The notes beneath the pieces were generated by a model. It saw only the letters and a list, made by a program, of their open reading frames with translations, made no database searches and was not told the origin of the DNA. From positions 35,616 to 99,615 of the forward strand of contig JAMYHX010000123.1 of the NCBI GenBank assembly GCA_025529335.1: a stretch of DNA of 64,000 bases. Direction: 5' to 3'. The stretch comes from Rhizopus sp. PT2906 (Eukaryota; Mucoromycota; Mucoromycetes; Mucorales; Rhizopodaceae). Position numbers and translations under genes: made by a program. Each line of letters begins with the position of its first letter. The stretch's first letter is position 1. Shown in pieces: positions 54,967-64,000 of the stretch.

Positions 54967-55995
54967 ATGTCCAACATCACATTAGAATTTCATCAGATTG
55001 TAGAAAAAAGAGCTAAAGAAATTGGACCAAGACCCACAAAAGTCTCACACAAGGATGAAGAGGATAGATACGATCTTTTTACAAAGGAGGCCTACCGTAT
55101 CTACAGACACATTGTCAGTCTCAAGCGATTCCTCTTGGCGATCCGTCCTGTCTATCTAAACACAAGCAAACGTTCAGGATCGAGAAGAAAAGATCAACAC
55201 GACCTGAACATTTCTTCCACTGACCAACTGTTCTCGTTATTCCCGACACACATCACTCAGCTCACGGATCGCGAAAGGGACGAGATTGATTTCCAAGCCA
55301 AGTTGATTATCAAGCGCTGTATGGACAGAGTGAAGGAATTAGAAGAGTCAGAAAGGATCAGGCTGGAAAAGGAAGCGACCAAACCGGTGACTCGTCTTGC
55401 TCATTTTTTGCAGTCGGTGCTTCCTGCTGTTTCGTCAACAGAGGACATGTTGAGCGTGCATAGAAGTAGCATCACTTGGCTACTCAATCAGCAATTAATG
55501 GAAGTATCCAAGATTCAAAAAGACCAACAGGAGATTCGATTGACAAGGGAGATTGAAAAGAGCGAGAACCAACTCGCGAGGTCTACGATGATGCCCGTAC
55601 TAAATAGCCAGCCACTTGTTGAGCAAGTAGATGCAGAGCAAATAGAAATGGATGAATTTGAAAAGATGCTATCTAAAGAACAGATGCAAATGCTCGAAAG
55701 AGAAAATTCGACCATGCTGGAGAGTTTAAACAATACCTTGAATCAGATCAAGACCGCAGAGAAGGCGTTACTTGAGATATCCACACTGCAAACTCAGTTG
55801 ACCAACCATTTGGCTGCACAGACAGTACAAACAGATAGGCTGTATGCAGATGCAGTGACTACTACAGAGACAGTAGAACGTGGTAACGTTCAATTACTGT
55901 CTGCCAAAGAAAGAAATAGAAGTAGTAGAAAGTTTATATTAGCATTTTTGCTTGGTGCAAGCTTTGTATTGTTGTTTCTAGATTGGTATTCATAA
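54967..55995 (+). CDS. STX18: Syntaxin-18/Ufe1-type Qa-SNARE
   Basis: A single exon of 342 residues from MSNITLEFHQIVEKRA. The N-terminal region holds the syntaxin-18 block (FTKEAYRIYRHIVSLKRFL; LTDRERDEIDFQAKLIIKRCMDRVKELE). A SNARE coiled coil follows near residues 225-310 (MLERENSTMLESLNNTLNQIKTAE, LEISTLQTQLTNHLAAQ), then a single C-terminal membrane anchor (ILAFLLGASFVLLFLDWYS) with almost no luminal tail. This is the tail-anchored ER t-SNARE for Golgi-to-ER retrograde vesicles, partnered by Sec20, Use1 and Sec22 in yeast. A TTG six bases upstream is in frame, but ATG 54967 is the start. Confidence 0.9.
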   Translation: MSNITLEFHQIVEKRAKEIGPRPTKVSHKDEEDRYDLFTKEAYRIYRHIVSLKRFLLAIRPVYLNTSKRSGSRRKDQHDLNISSTDQLFSLFPTHITQLTDRERDEIDFQAKLIIKRCMDRVKELEESERIRLEKEATKPVTRLAHFLQSVLPAVSSTEDMLSVHRSSITWLLNQQLMEVSKIQKDQQEIRLTREIEKSENQLARSTMMPVLNSQPLVEQVDAEQIEMDEFEKMLSKEQMQMLERENSTMLESLNNTLNQIKTAEKALLEISTLQTQLTNHLAAQTVQTDRLYADAVTTTETVERGNVQLLSAKERNRSSRKFILAFLLGASFVLLFLDWYS

Positions 55996-56161
55996 CAATA
56001 TAATAATAAAAGATACCACATTCAAAAAAGGGGGGGTCTTTGTGTGCGTTATACAATTAAAAAATTATGCAGCCAACCTTATTATTTTCCCATCAACTAC
56101 AGAAAAAAAAAAAGAATCTAAAACAGGTATCGGATAACAGTGCTTTATTTACAATAAATTA

Positions 56162-56437
56162 CTACTTTGATGTTTGTTGAATATCCTTGTTTGTAAGGGG
56201 AAACTTGGGGTTGGAGTTATGCCCAAAGCTCACACCATTGTTACGACGCCATACATGTTCAGGCTGCATTCGTGGATCCCAGGTGTGATCAATAGGCGTA
56301 TTACTTGAGCGTCTTCTGGCTAATGCATGAGGTGTGTTTTCGTCTTTTTCTGCAGAAGACATAGAATGCCTTCTATTAGCATAGACAGCAGCAGCTCCTA
56401 CAGCTCCTAATGTGAATAATGTAGCAGGTCCAGGCAT
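56162..56437 (-). CDS. Small orphan protein, possibly membrane or mitochondrial
   Basis: 91 residues: MPGPATLFTLGAVGAAAVYAN forms one short hydrophobic helix, followed by Arg/Ser/Asn-rich polar sequence (RRRSSNTPIDHTWDPRMQPE, VWRRNNGVSFGHNSNPKFP). The hydrophobic start followed by basic residues suggests a signal anchor or mitochondrial inner-membrane micro-protein. It matches no family I recognise. The stop codon is about 165 bases from the convergent syntaxin-18 stop; the microcephalin-like gene upstream runs the same way. Confidence 0.6.
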   Translation of the reverse strand: MPGPATLFTLGAVGAAAVYANRRHSMSSAEKDENTPHALARRRSSNTPIDHTWDPRMQPEHVWRRNNGVSFGHNSNPKFPLTNKDIQQTSK

Positions 56438-56734
56438 AGTTATAAATTATCAATGCAAAAAAACAAAAAAAAAAAACAGAGAGATGGAGTTGTTTAAATA
56501 CAAAATTCAAGCTTAATTCTCACACTTGGCCAATTCGATAAGAGTCATGTGTGCGTGTGTATATGTTTATGCAGACATAGTTTATTTGTATGCTTTTTGT
56601 ACAATGCAGGGCAGGGATAGGGTTTTATTAATAGGTATGATTATAAATACATGAAGGAATGAGGTTAAATTGCAAACTTATCAGTAGAAAGATCTAAAAT
56701 AAGAAGTCAGTAAGAATTATTAAGCAAATATTCA

Positions 56735-58641
56735 TTACTCACATTTCCATTGTTCGATTGATTCGTATATCCAATTCTCTCTTACAACAATCTTTTTCGT
56801 ATTGACTGGTTTATTACTGATGATAATATGGGCATCTTCTATATTGTTCACCACTTGCCCACCTGCCATCTTGATCAACTGTTCCACTAACTCATTCCCA
56901 CTTACTGTTGATATAACCTTAATAGACGTAGTAGATGGCATAAATGATAACCCTTTTCTTGCAATGTTTGCACGTGGATACCACTCTAGTAGTTCATAAT
57001 CTCCCTCTGGCTCATAGTTCCCTTTTTCTTTGCTTTTAAGCAACCAATCAGGACTTAATAGCCATAGTCCTTTCAGTAAACCAAACGCCACAGTCTTTGT
57101 TCGTCTGGGTGTTCCAACAATGACGTGTGTTGTTCTTTCATCAACCCTAATAACATACATCAGAACACCATCATACTGTTTAAAAAGAAAAAGAAGACTT
57201 ACTCTGCTGCTATATCATATATACCAAGGCTTTCTATTGCTTCCTTACATTTCTGACGCATATCAGATGTTAAGCTTGTAAATACAATGTTGGGCTTTCT
57301 TGATATGTTTCTTTGCTTTGGTATACTGATAGGAAGAGATTCTGACGAAGTATTCCAGGTTGACGTTGACACAACGGATGCGGATGATGATGGTATATTG
57401 TCCTGTCTTGGTAATGTATTACCCGTCAACCTTCTCTTTCGTCTTAACGGAGTCACTGTGCTGCCACTTGTAGACATTACTGTGCTATTTGCCACCAGAG
57501 GAACAAATGGCAAAAGATCTTTACTAGTGTCTGTGTCATCCTCTGCTTTTTTTCCAAATGAAAATCTTGCCTTGATATGCTCTTTCATTTCTGGACTTGG
57601 CGCAACAGGCATGGATTTATTTACTGAAGGTGTCACATGTTTAGCTGCCATCTTCTCTACTGATATTGGTAAAGATAATCTTGTATGTTTTATATCATCC
57701 TCAGACTCTTCATTATCAAATGATTCAGTATACCGTTTAACGAGTCCAGTGTCCTCCATTCTCTGTCGTTTCCAACTTGGAATACCAATAGTCTTCCGTC
57801 GTACTTCTGCAAGACGCTGATTCGATTCATACAAGTCGTCATTGATGGATGCGTCACTAGAGGATGAAGCTATTAAAAAGAAAATGTTAGAATTGTAGAC
57901 AGCTTGCATGTTTATAGTCTTTACTTGATGGTTCAAGATGATCATTAGATCCTAACGCTCTCACTTTGCTTGGTTCCATTGATTTTCGTCTCTTTTTACC
58001 TGCGAGCACAAGTCCCTGAGGTCGTTCAATAATAAATTCCTTTTCTGACAATCTTCTTCCTTCTTTTTTGCATCTAGAAATCCATAATAAGTTGATGATG
58101 AAAACATTTTTACTGAGTGCCTTTTTTAATGTTGCAGGAGATCCGTTTTTGAAGATCAAATGAGTACATGAATCTAATAAGGGGTATGAGTGGATTATGA
58201 TTACATGTCTACACACACACACACACACACACACCTGAAAAAGTTCTACGTGTCTTTGCACCCATGGATTGCAACGCTCTTTCAAAGTTTTGGGATACAT
58301 CGTCTCCATCTTCCGTTCTAGAAAAAAAAAGAACATTAATATGTACCAACGTGATCAAGTACATATTGTTACTACCTAACATCTAAACAGGCAACTACAC
58401 CTTCTAATATTTTGTTTTCTGGTATCTTTGATTTTGAGTCTATAATTGACTTCCTTGGCTGCTGCTGTTGCTGCTGCTGTTGTTGTTGCTGTTGTGGAGG
58501 TTGTTGTTGTTGTTGTTGTCTTGCATTCTGCTGAGCTTGCAGTTTTGAGGTGGCTCTCGTCAGGAACTTGCTTAATGTCGTTTGCGTGCGGTTTTCAGTA
58601 TTTATTCTTGACGAACGGGACCTTAACGGCAAAGGAGCCAT
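56735..58641 (-). CDS. MCPH1: Microcephalin-like triple-BRCT protein
   Basis: Five exons, 58641-58376, 58317-58235, 58173-57925, 57869-57203 and 57146-56735, give 558 residues, all in phase. After a polyQ N-terminus comes BRCT1 (ILEGVVACLDVR; FERALQSMGAKTRRTFSDSCTHLIFKNG; VFIINLLWISRCKKEGRRL), close in pattern to microcephalin. A Ser-rich linker and a C-terminal BRCT pair follow (NIVFTSLTSDMRQKCKEAIESLG, RTTHVIVGTPRRTKTVAFGLLKGLWLLSPDWLL; IKVISTVSGNELVEQLIKMAGG). Microcephalin acts in the DNA-damage response and chromosome condensation through phospho-peptide binding by the BRCT pair. The intron 2 donor is at the start of a (GT)12 run. Other multi-BRCT scaffolds are the main alternative. Confidence 0.8.
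58211..58234 (-). repeat. (GT)12 microsatellite at a 5' splice site
   Basis: On the minus strand the run follows the last exon base (58235) directly, so the intron begins with GT repeated twelve times. Confidence 0.9.
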
Positions 58642-59153
58642 AACAAAAAAAAAAAAAGAAAAAAAAGGAAGGGAAAAATAAGGGACAAATAGGGTTGAAG
58701 AAACACGCCTATATTTTTTTGTGAATGAGGGAAACAAAAAGTCAGGATGAAAAATTTTAGCCAATCATAATTCTGCATAAAGTTTCCTAATAAGGTATGA
58801 TCTTTTGGGCTGGCACAGACCAAGAGTGTGAACAGTCTTTATAAATAGGAATTTGTTAGTGAGGATTTGAGAAAAGTAAACAATCAGGCCAATGGTCTCA
58901 TATCCAAGCAATACAACTAGATTTTAATATGGCAGTGGCCCAAGTCCCTCTCTTTTCCAACAATAAAAAGTGAATGATGGGAAGTTGGTAATTTAATAAC
59001 CGCAAACTGTGTCCTCCTCTAAGAAACAATAGGCCAATGCTGGACATGCAATAAAAAAGTACTGATAGGAAAAAAGCATGTATAAATGCATATGTATTAG
59101 AATACGCTTTTATTAGAGCTTTGGAACAAAAATAGGAATGCAAATGTAACAAT
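58642..59153. other. Intergenic between MCPH1-like and TCTP genes
   Basis: Poly-A tracts near 58646-58670 sit just before the MCPH1-like start (minus strand). The remainder is the TCTP 3' side. No other feature was recognised. Confidence 0.45.
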
Positions 59154-59718
59154 TTAGAGCTTAACGACACTGAGACCGTCCTTGAAGAAGGTGAAGTAGG
59201 GGGTAACACCATCTTCACGGTAGTTCAACAAAGCAACCATACCATCAACGTTCATGGATTCACCAGTGTAGAATTCATAGTCCTTGAAGTTAGCAAGGAT
59301 CTTCTTGACGAAAGGAGTGGCCTTTTGTTCGAAAACGGCAACACGTTCAGGGTTGGTTTCTTCCAACTTGGCCTTGATAGCCTTCATGTAACCCTTGATG
59401 TAGGTCATGTAGGACTTCTTATCAAAAGAGGTTTCAGCAAGACGAGAGGTGTAGATAACGTTGTTGACTTGTTGGCTAGTGTTTTCGACACCTTCATCAT
59501 CACCACCTTCAGCAGAGGGGTTTGCTCCAATATCGATATCACCTTCGTTGATGGTGATCATCTTACAGTCAACTTCGTAGGCAATGTCATCAACTTCAGT
59601 GATGGGCTAAAAAGTGTAAATTTATGTTAGAATCGTATTTTATCTTTGTAAAACTGTAACATACGAAAGCATCAGAGAATAATTCGTCACCAGAGATGAT
59701 ATCAGTGTATAAGAGCAT
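59154..59718 (-). CDS. TCTP: Translationally controlled tumour protein
   Basis: Two exons, 59718-59665 and 59606-59154, give 168 residues, the usual length. The start MLLYTDIISGDELFSDAFPI is diagnostic. The flexible acidic loop (NPSAEGGDDEGVENTSQQ), the helical hairpin (SFDKKSYMTYIKGYMKAIKAKL) and the end (YREDGVTPYFTFFKDGLSVVKL) follow. Yeast Tma19 is ribosome-associated and moves to mitochondria under stress. The codons used (AAG, GTC, ACC) suggest high expression, like RPS24. GATG repeats lie right upstream of the start. Confidence 0.97.
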
Positions 59719-60129
59719 GGTTTAAAGCGATGGATGGATGGATGGAAGAAACAAGCAAGAGGATGAACCTTGCTGATTTTTGTAGGTCTTCTGGTAATTG
59801 AAAGACCGTCAGTCACGTGCCCCGCAGTCTCATCTTGGTTCGTATGTTATTGTGGGCTAAGTATTCTAAAGGGAATATGAGGTTGACAGCCACATTCATA
59901 AATAAAAATATATTATTCGATCAATCACATGTATTGCTTTTCCATTGTTTTCAATAAAAATAAAAGAGAATAATGAAGTATCCTTCATGGACAAACAGTT
60001 TAATATGCTGTTTAACAACCATATAAAACAATCGAGAGCATTTTTCTATTTTTGGGAATGATCACTCCTCTAAAATCCAAGCCCAGCTCTGCGCTTTTTT
60101 TGTTGCTCTTTATTCACTGCAGATACACT
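59719..60129. promoter_or_regulatory. Divergent promoter, TCTP / TM9 genes
   Basis: A 411-base spacer. GATG tandem units lie at 59729-59745 by the TCTP start. CATATAAAAC at about 60020-60029 is a TATA-like element some 100 bases before the TM9 ATG. CAG just before the TM9 start could be the acceptor of a 5' UTR intron. Confidence 0.4.
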
Positions 60130-62157
60130 ATGGCAAAGCTGCTTTTAGTTTGTCTTTGCACGCTAATATCAATATTATTCTTATACTGTGGCCCAAGTCA
60201 AGCCTTGTACTTACCGGGTGTTGCTCCAAACGACTATACGAGCGATAGTAATGTGCCTTTATTCGTCAATTCACTTACTCCCATGTCCAATCAGCAAAAG
60301 TCGCTGATATCTTATGATTACTATGATGAACGCTTTCACTTTTGCAAACCTGAGGGTGGCCCTGAAAATCAACCTGAGAGCTTAGGTTCAGTCTTATTTG
60401 GTGATCGCATCATGACATCCTCTTTCAAGGTAACGTGTACATGTGTATATGTATACACGTAACATGTCTAATTCTTGTCATTACAGCTTACACTCGGAAA
60501 AGAGCCCATGGATGTGATCCTGTGTAAAAGTGATGCCATTCCTGCAAAGGACGTAGAGTTTATTAACGAATGTATTGCAAATGATTATGCCATGAATTGG
60601 GTTGTCGATGGTCTTCCAGCAGCACACATTACAATTGATGAACGCACAAACGAACAATATTACAGCATCGGTTTTGCACTTGGTACTTCTGACGGAGAGA
60701 GAAAGTATCTGAACAATCACTACGACATCAAGATTTCCATTCATCGACGTGACGATGGAAAATATCGTGTTGTTGGTGTGATCGTCACTCCATCAAGTCG
60801 AAAACAAACCATTGATGCAAATGGAAAGCTTGTCGTATCAGATTTGCCCATGACTTTACATGCAGGCGATCAAGTCGTTTATACCTATAGTGTCACCTGG
60901 CAGGTAATTATTACTGAAAAGTTCAGGACAACAGAGCTGATTTGATGTTAGCCATCTGATAATCCCTGGGCTACTCGTTGGGATAACTATTTACGTATCC
61001 AAGATCCTTCCATCCACTGGTTTTCTTTGAACAACTCTATTGTCATAGTCTTGTTTTTAACAGGTATGGTTGCCATGATTTTGATTCGCGCTTTGCATAA
61101 AGATATCTCTCGCTACAATGCTGTGGAAGCACAAGAAGATGTCCAGGAGGATTATGGGTGGAAATTAGTTCATGGTGACGTCTTTAGACCTCCTCAACGA
61201 CGCATGCTTCTTTCTGTACTTGTCGGAAACGGTATTCAAATTGTCGCAATGACTGGCTTAACTCTAGGTAAGGTCCTTACAAGACACTGAGAAAAAAAAA
61301 CTAACAAATATAAAGTGTTTGCTGTCCTTGGATTCTTATCACCCTCCAACCGTGGTGCGCTTGGAACAGTGATGGTTGTACTCTTTATGGTTTCCAGCTG
61401 TACTTCAGGATATATATCAGCTCGTCTCTACAAGATGAACGGTGGAGAGAATTGGAAGATGAACATTTTGCTTACGGCAACCCTTGTACCAGGCTGTATC
61501 TTGAGTTTCTTGTTCTCTATGAATCTCTTCTTAATCCATTCTCACTCTTCTGGTGCTGTTCCTTTCGGAACCATGATGACCCTGATTGTTCTCTGGGCCA
61601 TTATTGCTCTTCCTCTTAGCGTTGCAGGATCATACTTTGGTTTCCGCCAACCTCGCATTGAGCATCCTGTCCGTACGAACCAAATTCCACGACAGATTCC
61701 TGACCAACCTATGTATCTTCGTAGTATCCCATCCATTCTTATGGGTGGTATCTTACCCTATGGTGCGATCTTTATTGAACTCTACTTTATTATGAATTCT
61801 ATCTGGTTCCATCGTATTTATTATGGTATTGGTTTCCTTTTCCTTGTCTATTTTATCCTCATCTTGACCTGTACCCAAGTGGCCATTCTTATGTGCTATT
61901 TCCATCTCTGTAGTGAAGAGTATCATTGGTCATGGCGATCCTTCTTGACCACAGGTGCTACTGGTTTCTACGTATTCTTGTATTCTATTCTTTATTATTT
62001 CACCAAGCTAAACATTAACACTATCACGAGCACAGTCTTGTATTTCGGATATTCCTTCTTAATTAGTCTGATGCTCGCTCTCTTCACTGGATCCGTTGGC
62101 TACCTCTCATGTTTATATTTCTTACAGAGAATTTTTGCTAGCATCAAAGTAGACTAA
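60130..62157 (+). CDS. TM9 superfamily (EMP70/nonaspanin) membrane protein
   Basis: Four exons, 60130-60429, 60487-60903, 60952-61267 and 61316-62157, give 624 residues. A signal peptide (MAKLLLVCLCTLISILFLYC) precedes the luminal EMP70 domain (LYLPGVAPNDY, ISYDYYDERFHFC, PESLGSVLFGDRI). Nine membrane segments follow, with family blocks DYGWKLVHGDVFRPP, HWSWRSFLTTGATGFYVFLYS and LYFGYSFLISL. The last residues SIKVD give a KxD C-terminus, the COPI-binding Golgi-retention signal of TM9SF proteins. They act in Golgi and endosomal sorting and glycan-dependent membrane protein trafficking. An in-frame ATG at 60052 exists, but its peptide ends in a likely splice acceptor, so 60130 is preferred. Confidence 0.96.
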
Positions 62158-62372
62158 AAATAATATAGAAAATAAAAATAGTGTGTTTTCACTTAAAACG
62201 AGACATAAATTTGACAGGTTCCCTAAATAGATCCCAAATAGGACATGAAGATACGCCCTGTTTTCATTTGCCGCAAACAAGAGAAAAGAATACAGTGTTT
62301 TTAAAAATCAATGTCGCGCCAAGATGTCGCATTCCTGTATATTTTGTATTGTAAAAATTCAATTTTGCGACA

Positions 62373-63389
62373 TTGCTTTCTGGAAATACTGTAACGTTAA
62401 ATTGCCCTGTAGAGAAACAGTCACATAAAATATTGTATGATCCTTTATTCATAACAGCTCATACAGTTATAAAATATACATCATCTACTGAAATATATAC
62501 CAACTTTAAAACTGCCTCCATCTTTATTACTGCTGATTTTGTTCACCCTACTGTTCCAGATTATGAGGAAAGTGGTCAGACCATCATCTTTACTACGTCT
62601 GATAAGTTCGAGGAATGGTTCGAAAAGGACGCGTTCTCGCATGCTAAATGGGTATTTAAACGACAGTATCCCGTTGCAAGCAATTTCCAGTTCATCGGGA
62701 AGCCCATTCTCGAAGCTTTGCCAGTTCACACCACCTTTTATTTGCGTGATCATGCTGGTGCCGACAAGAAGAAAGCTAAGAATAGCAAAGGTACTATTGG
62801 TACTACTAACGTTGTATCTTCTGTAGATAATGATCAAGGCAGTAGCAGTAACGAACTAGAGGTTATGCGTCCTAAGAAGACCCGTATTACTATGAAGTCT
62901 TCTATCAATCTAATGGAATCGTATCATAACTAATTGAAGGCGTTCTATCTTGGTCGCTCTCGCTCTTTGCATGTAGATCGCCTAATCTACTTGCTATCCC
63001 AAGCGGTAGCATTAGATTGTTGGCAAGATACAATCAAAGCTGTGCATGATTTTGGTGGGTTTCGCTTGACAGCCAACGAAGAAAATAAGGGAAGAACAGC
63101 ATACTGTATTGATTACGACGTTACCTGTTCCATGGTAGAGCAGCTCGAAGAAAATGTCTATCAGTGCAGATCCTTCACCGAAGGCATTCTCTTTTATGAG
63201 ATGGATACAAAAGAAGGCTTTTTGAAGAACTGCAGCTGCCCTGATCAAACAAATATGTGCAAGCATATTTTTTTGGTCAGCCGCGTAACCAAACTGCCTT
63301 TTTCTCCTCATGCTCCTGTCCCTGTTGCTCAGCAAGAAAGGTTTTCTGCCCCAAATGAAGACCAAGGCCTTTTTTGCCGTGAAATATAA
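62373..63389 (+). pseudogene. MULE-like SWIM-finger relic with in-frame stop
   Basis: Two frames in the same phase, 62373-62930 and 62934-63389, are separated only by a TAA at 62931-62933. The first holds FVHPTVPDYEESGQTII and WVFKRQYPVASNFQFIGKP, then a Lys/Ser-rich linker. The second holds VDRLIYLLSQAVALDCW and the SWIM zinc pattern CSCPDQTNMCKH (C-x-C-x6-C-x-H), followed by IFLVSRVTKLPF. SWIM fingers after such a block are typical of the C-terminal part of Mutator-like transposases. The catalytic DDE part is absent, so this is a truncated relic or a domesticated SWIM protein. The single clean stop could be recent. Confidence 0.6.
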
Positions 63390-64000
63390 TTTGGCGTTAT
63401 TTATCAGATTTGTTTCACTGTATCAGATGAGGCTTTGTATGGCCTGCTGCACCAATGATCTGTTAATGTGCCTTATTACAGGAAGCGTAGCTGTAATTAA
63501 AAGCTCGTATGATCTCCTGAAATAAACTATGGTATTTCCTTTTTTGAATCTTGCAGTATCCTATTGTAGCGCTCTCCAGTATTACCCATTTGAATATAAA
63601 AATATAGCAAATATTCACCTTAGTAGAAAAGCGTATATCGTCTAGTCAGAATATATGGAGATGACATTGCTAATCTCATATTGTAGAGATATTCTACTTT
63701 AAGAAAATGAGTCATTTTACTGTATCTAACGCAGGTGACAACATCACTGTGACAAATAAGCTTTGACACGGCCAAGGATATCAGCAGCAACTTTGTTTTT
63801 CTTTTTTCTCTTGCCTTCAATAATCTCTGAAAACTATCATCAGGTTAGTGAGGATAACAGTCTGATGAGAGTTCCTTTAGCTCAAGAACTTTATAACCTA
63901 GAATCAAACATACTGAACAGAAAGGCTATTTTGATGGCGTTAACATAACAAGGGTTCCAATTCTACGGCAAAACTTGAAGCGTACTGCTAGCGAAAGCTC
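63390..64000. other. Window end, no gene assigned
   Basis: On the minus strand, 63835-63765 could encode a short basic exon (IIEGKRKKKNKVAADILGRV) at the end of a gene that runs past the window, but the evidence is too thin for a call. Confidence 0.3.

Noticed and set aside
1..64000. CRISPR-like or bacterial operon structure
   Set aside because: No regularly spaced repeats. The introns and gene families are clearly eukaryotic; TnpB-like proteins here are Fanzors, not CRISPR effectors.

Overview
The window looks like a piece of a filamentous fungal chromosome, most likely Mucoromycota (Mucorales-like). The reasons are AT-rich spacers, many introns of about 50 bases with GTAAGT-like donors and TAG/CAG acceptors, polyglutamine tracts, genes packed head to head or tail to tail, and a mix of DIRS-like, Helitron, Tc1/mariner, MULE-like and Fanzor relics. 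No rRNA, tRNA or CRISPR array was recognised. The species cannot be named from the sequence alone.

Layout. 1-24.4 kb is a conserved housekeeping block: chorismate mutase (ARO7), an acidic nucleoplasmin-like protein, the trafficking scaffold MON2, a bZIP factor, a broken zinc-finger repeat gene, the oligosaccharyltransferase catalytic subunit STT3, an S9 prolyl-oligopeptidase-like enzyme, a SERTA-like polyQ protein, an epsin, and a CBM21 glycogen-targeting subunit of protein phosphatase 1. 24.4-38.5 kb is a gene-poor accessory island. It holds a pair of 1.3-kb direct repeats around a DIRS-like relic and a small repeat-family element, a truncated Tc1/mariner relic, a decayed Fanzor, and about 3 kb of empty AT-rich DNA. 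38.5-52.1 kb alternates genes (GNAT acetyltransferase, Rieske protein, TRM8/METTL1, FrnE/DsbA-like oxidoreductase, ZIP transporter) with mobile DNA: two Helitron fragments sharing an apparently identical 1.16-kb core, and three more Fanzor relics. 52.3-64 kb is again ordinary: RPS24, an orphan secreted protein, syntaxin-18, a small orphan, a microcephalin-like BRCT protein, TCTP, a TM9/EMP70 protein, and a MULE-like SWIM-finger relic.

The main discovery candidate is the cluster of four Fanzor (eukaryotic TnpB-like, RNA-guided nuclease) loci within 18 kb. Locus C (45.5-48.3 kb) is bracketed by a perfect 24-bp terminal inverted repeat and is its only recognisable cargo. Locus D lies directly after, and apparently interrupts, a Helitron replication domain. 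Locus B is a sister of C with its last catalytic Asp changed to Asn. Locus A is a separate lineage with Glu in place of the first catalytic Asp. All four look broken, but between them they show a Fanzor in a cut-and-paste-like element and a Fanzor in a rolling-circle element in one fungal region.

A second theme is stepwise identity between dispersed repeats. Two repeat pairs (25.1/29.9 kb and 39.9/49.8 kb) have a near-identical core with sharply diverged homologous sequence beside it, as expected from gene conversion or a nested recent transfer.

The housekeeping genes do not form one pathway. Several concern the secretory and endocytic system (STT3, MON2, epsin, syntaxin-18, TM9), which is probably chance.
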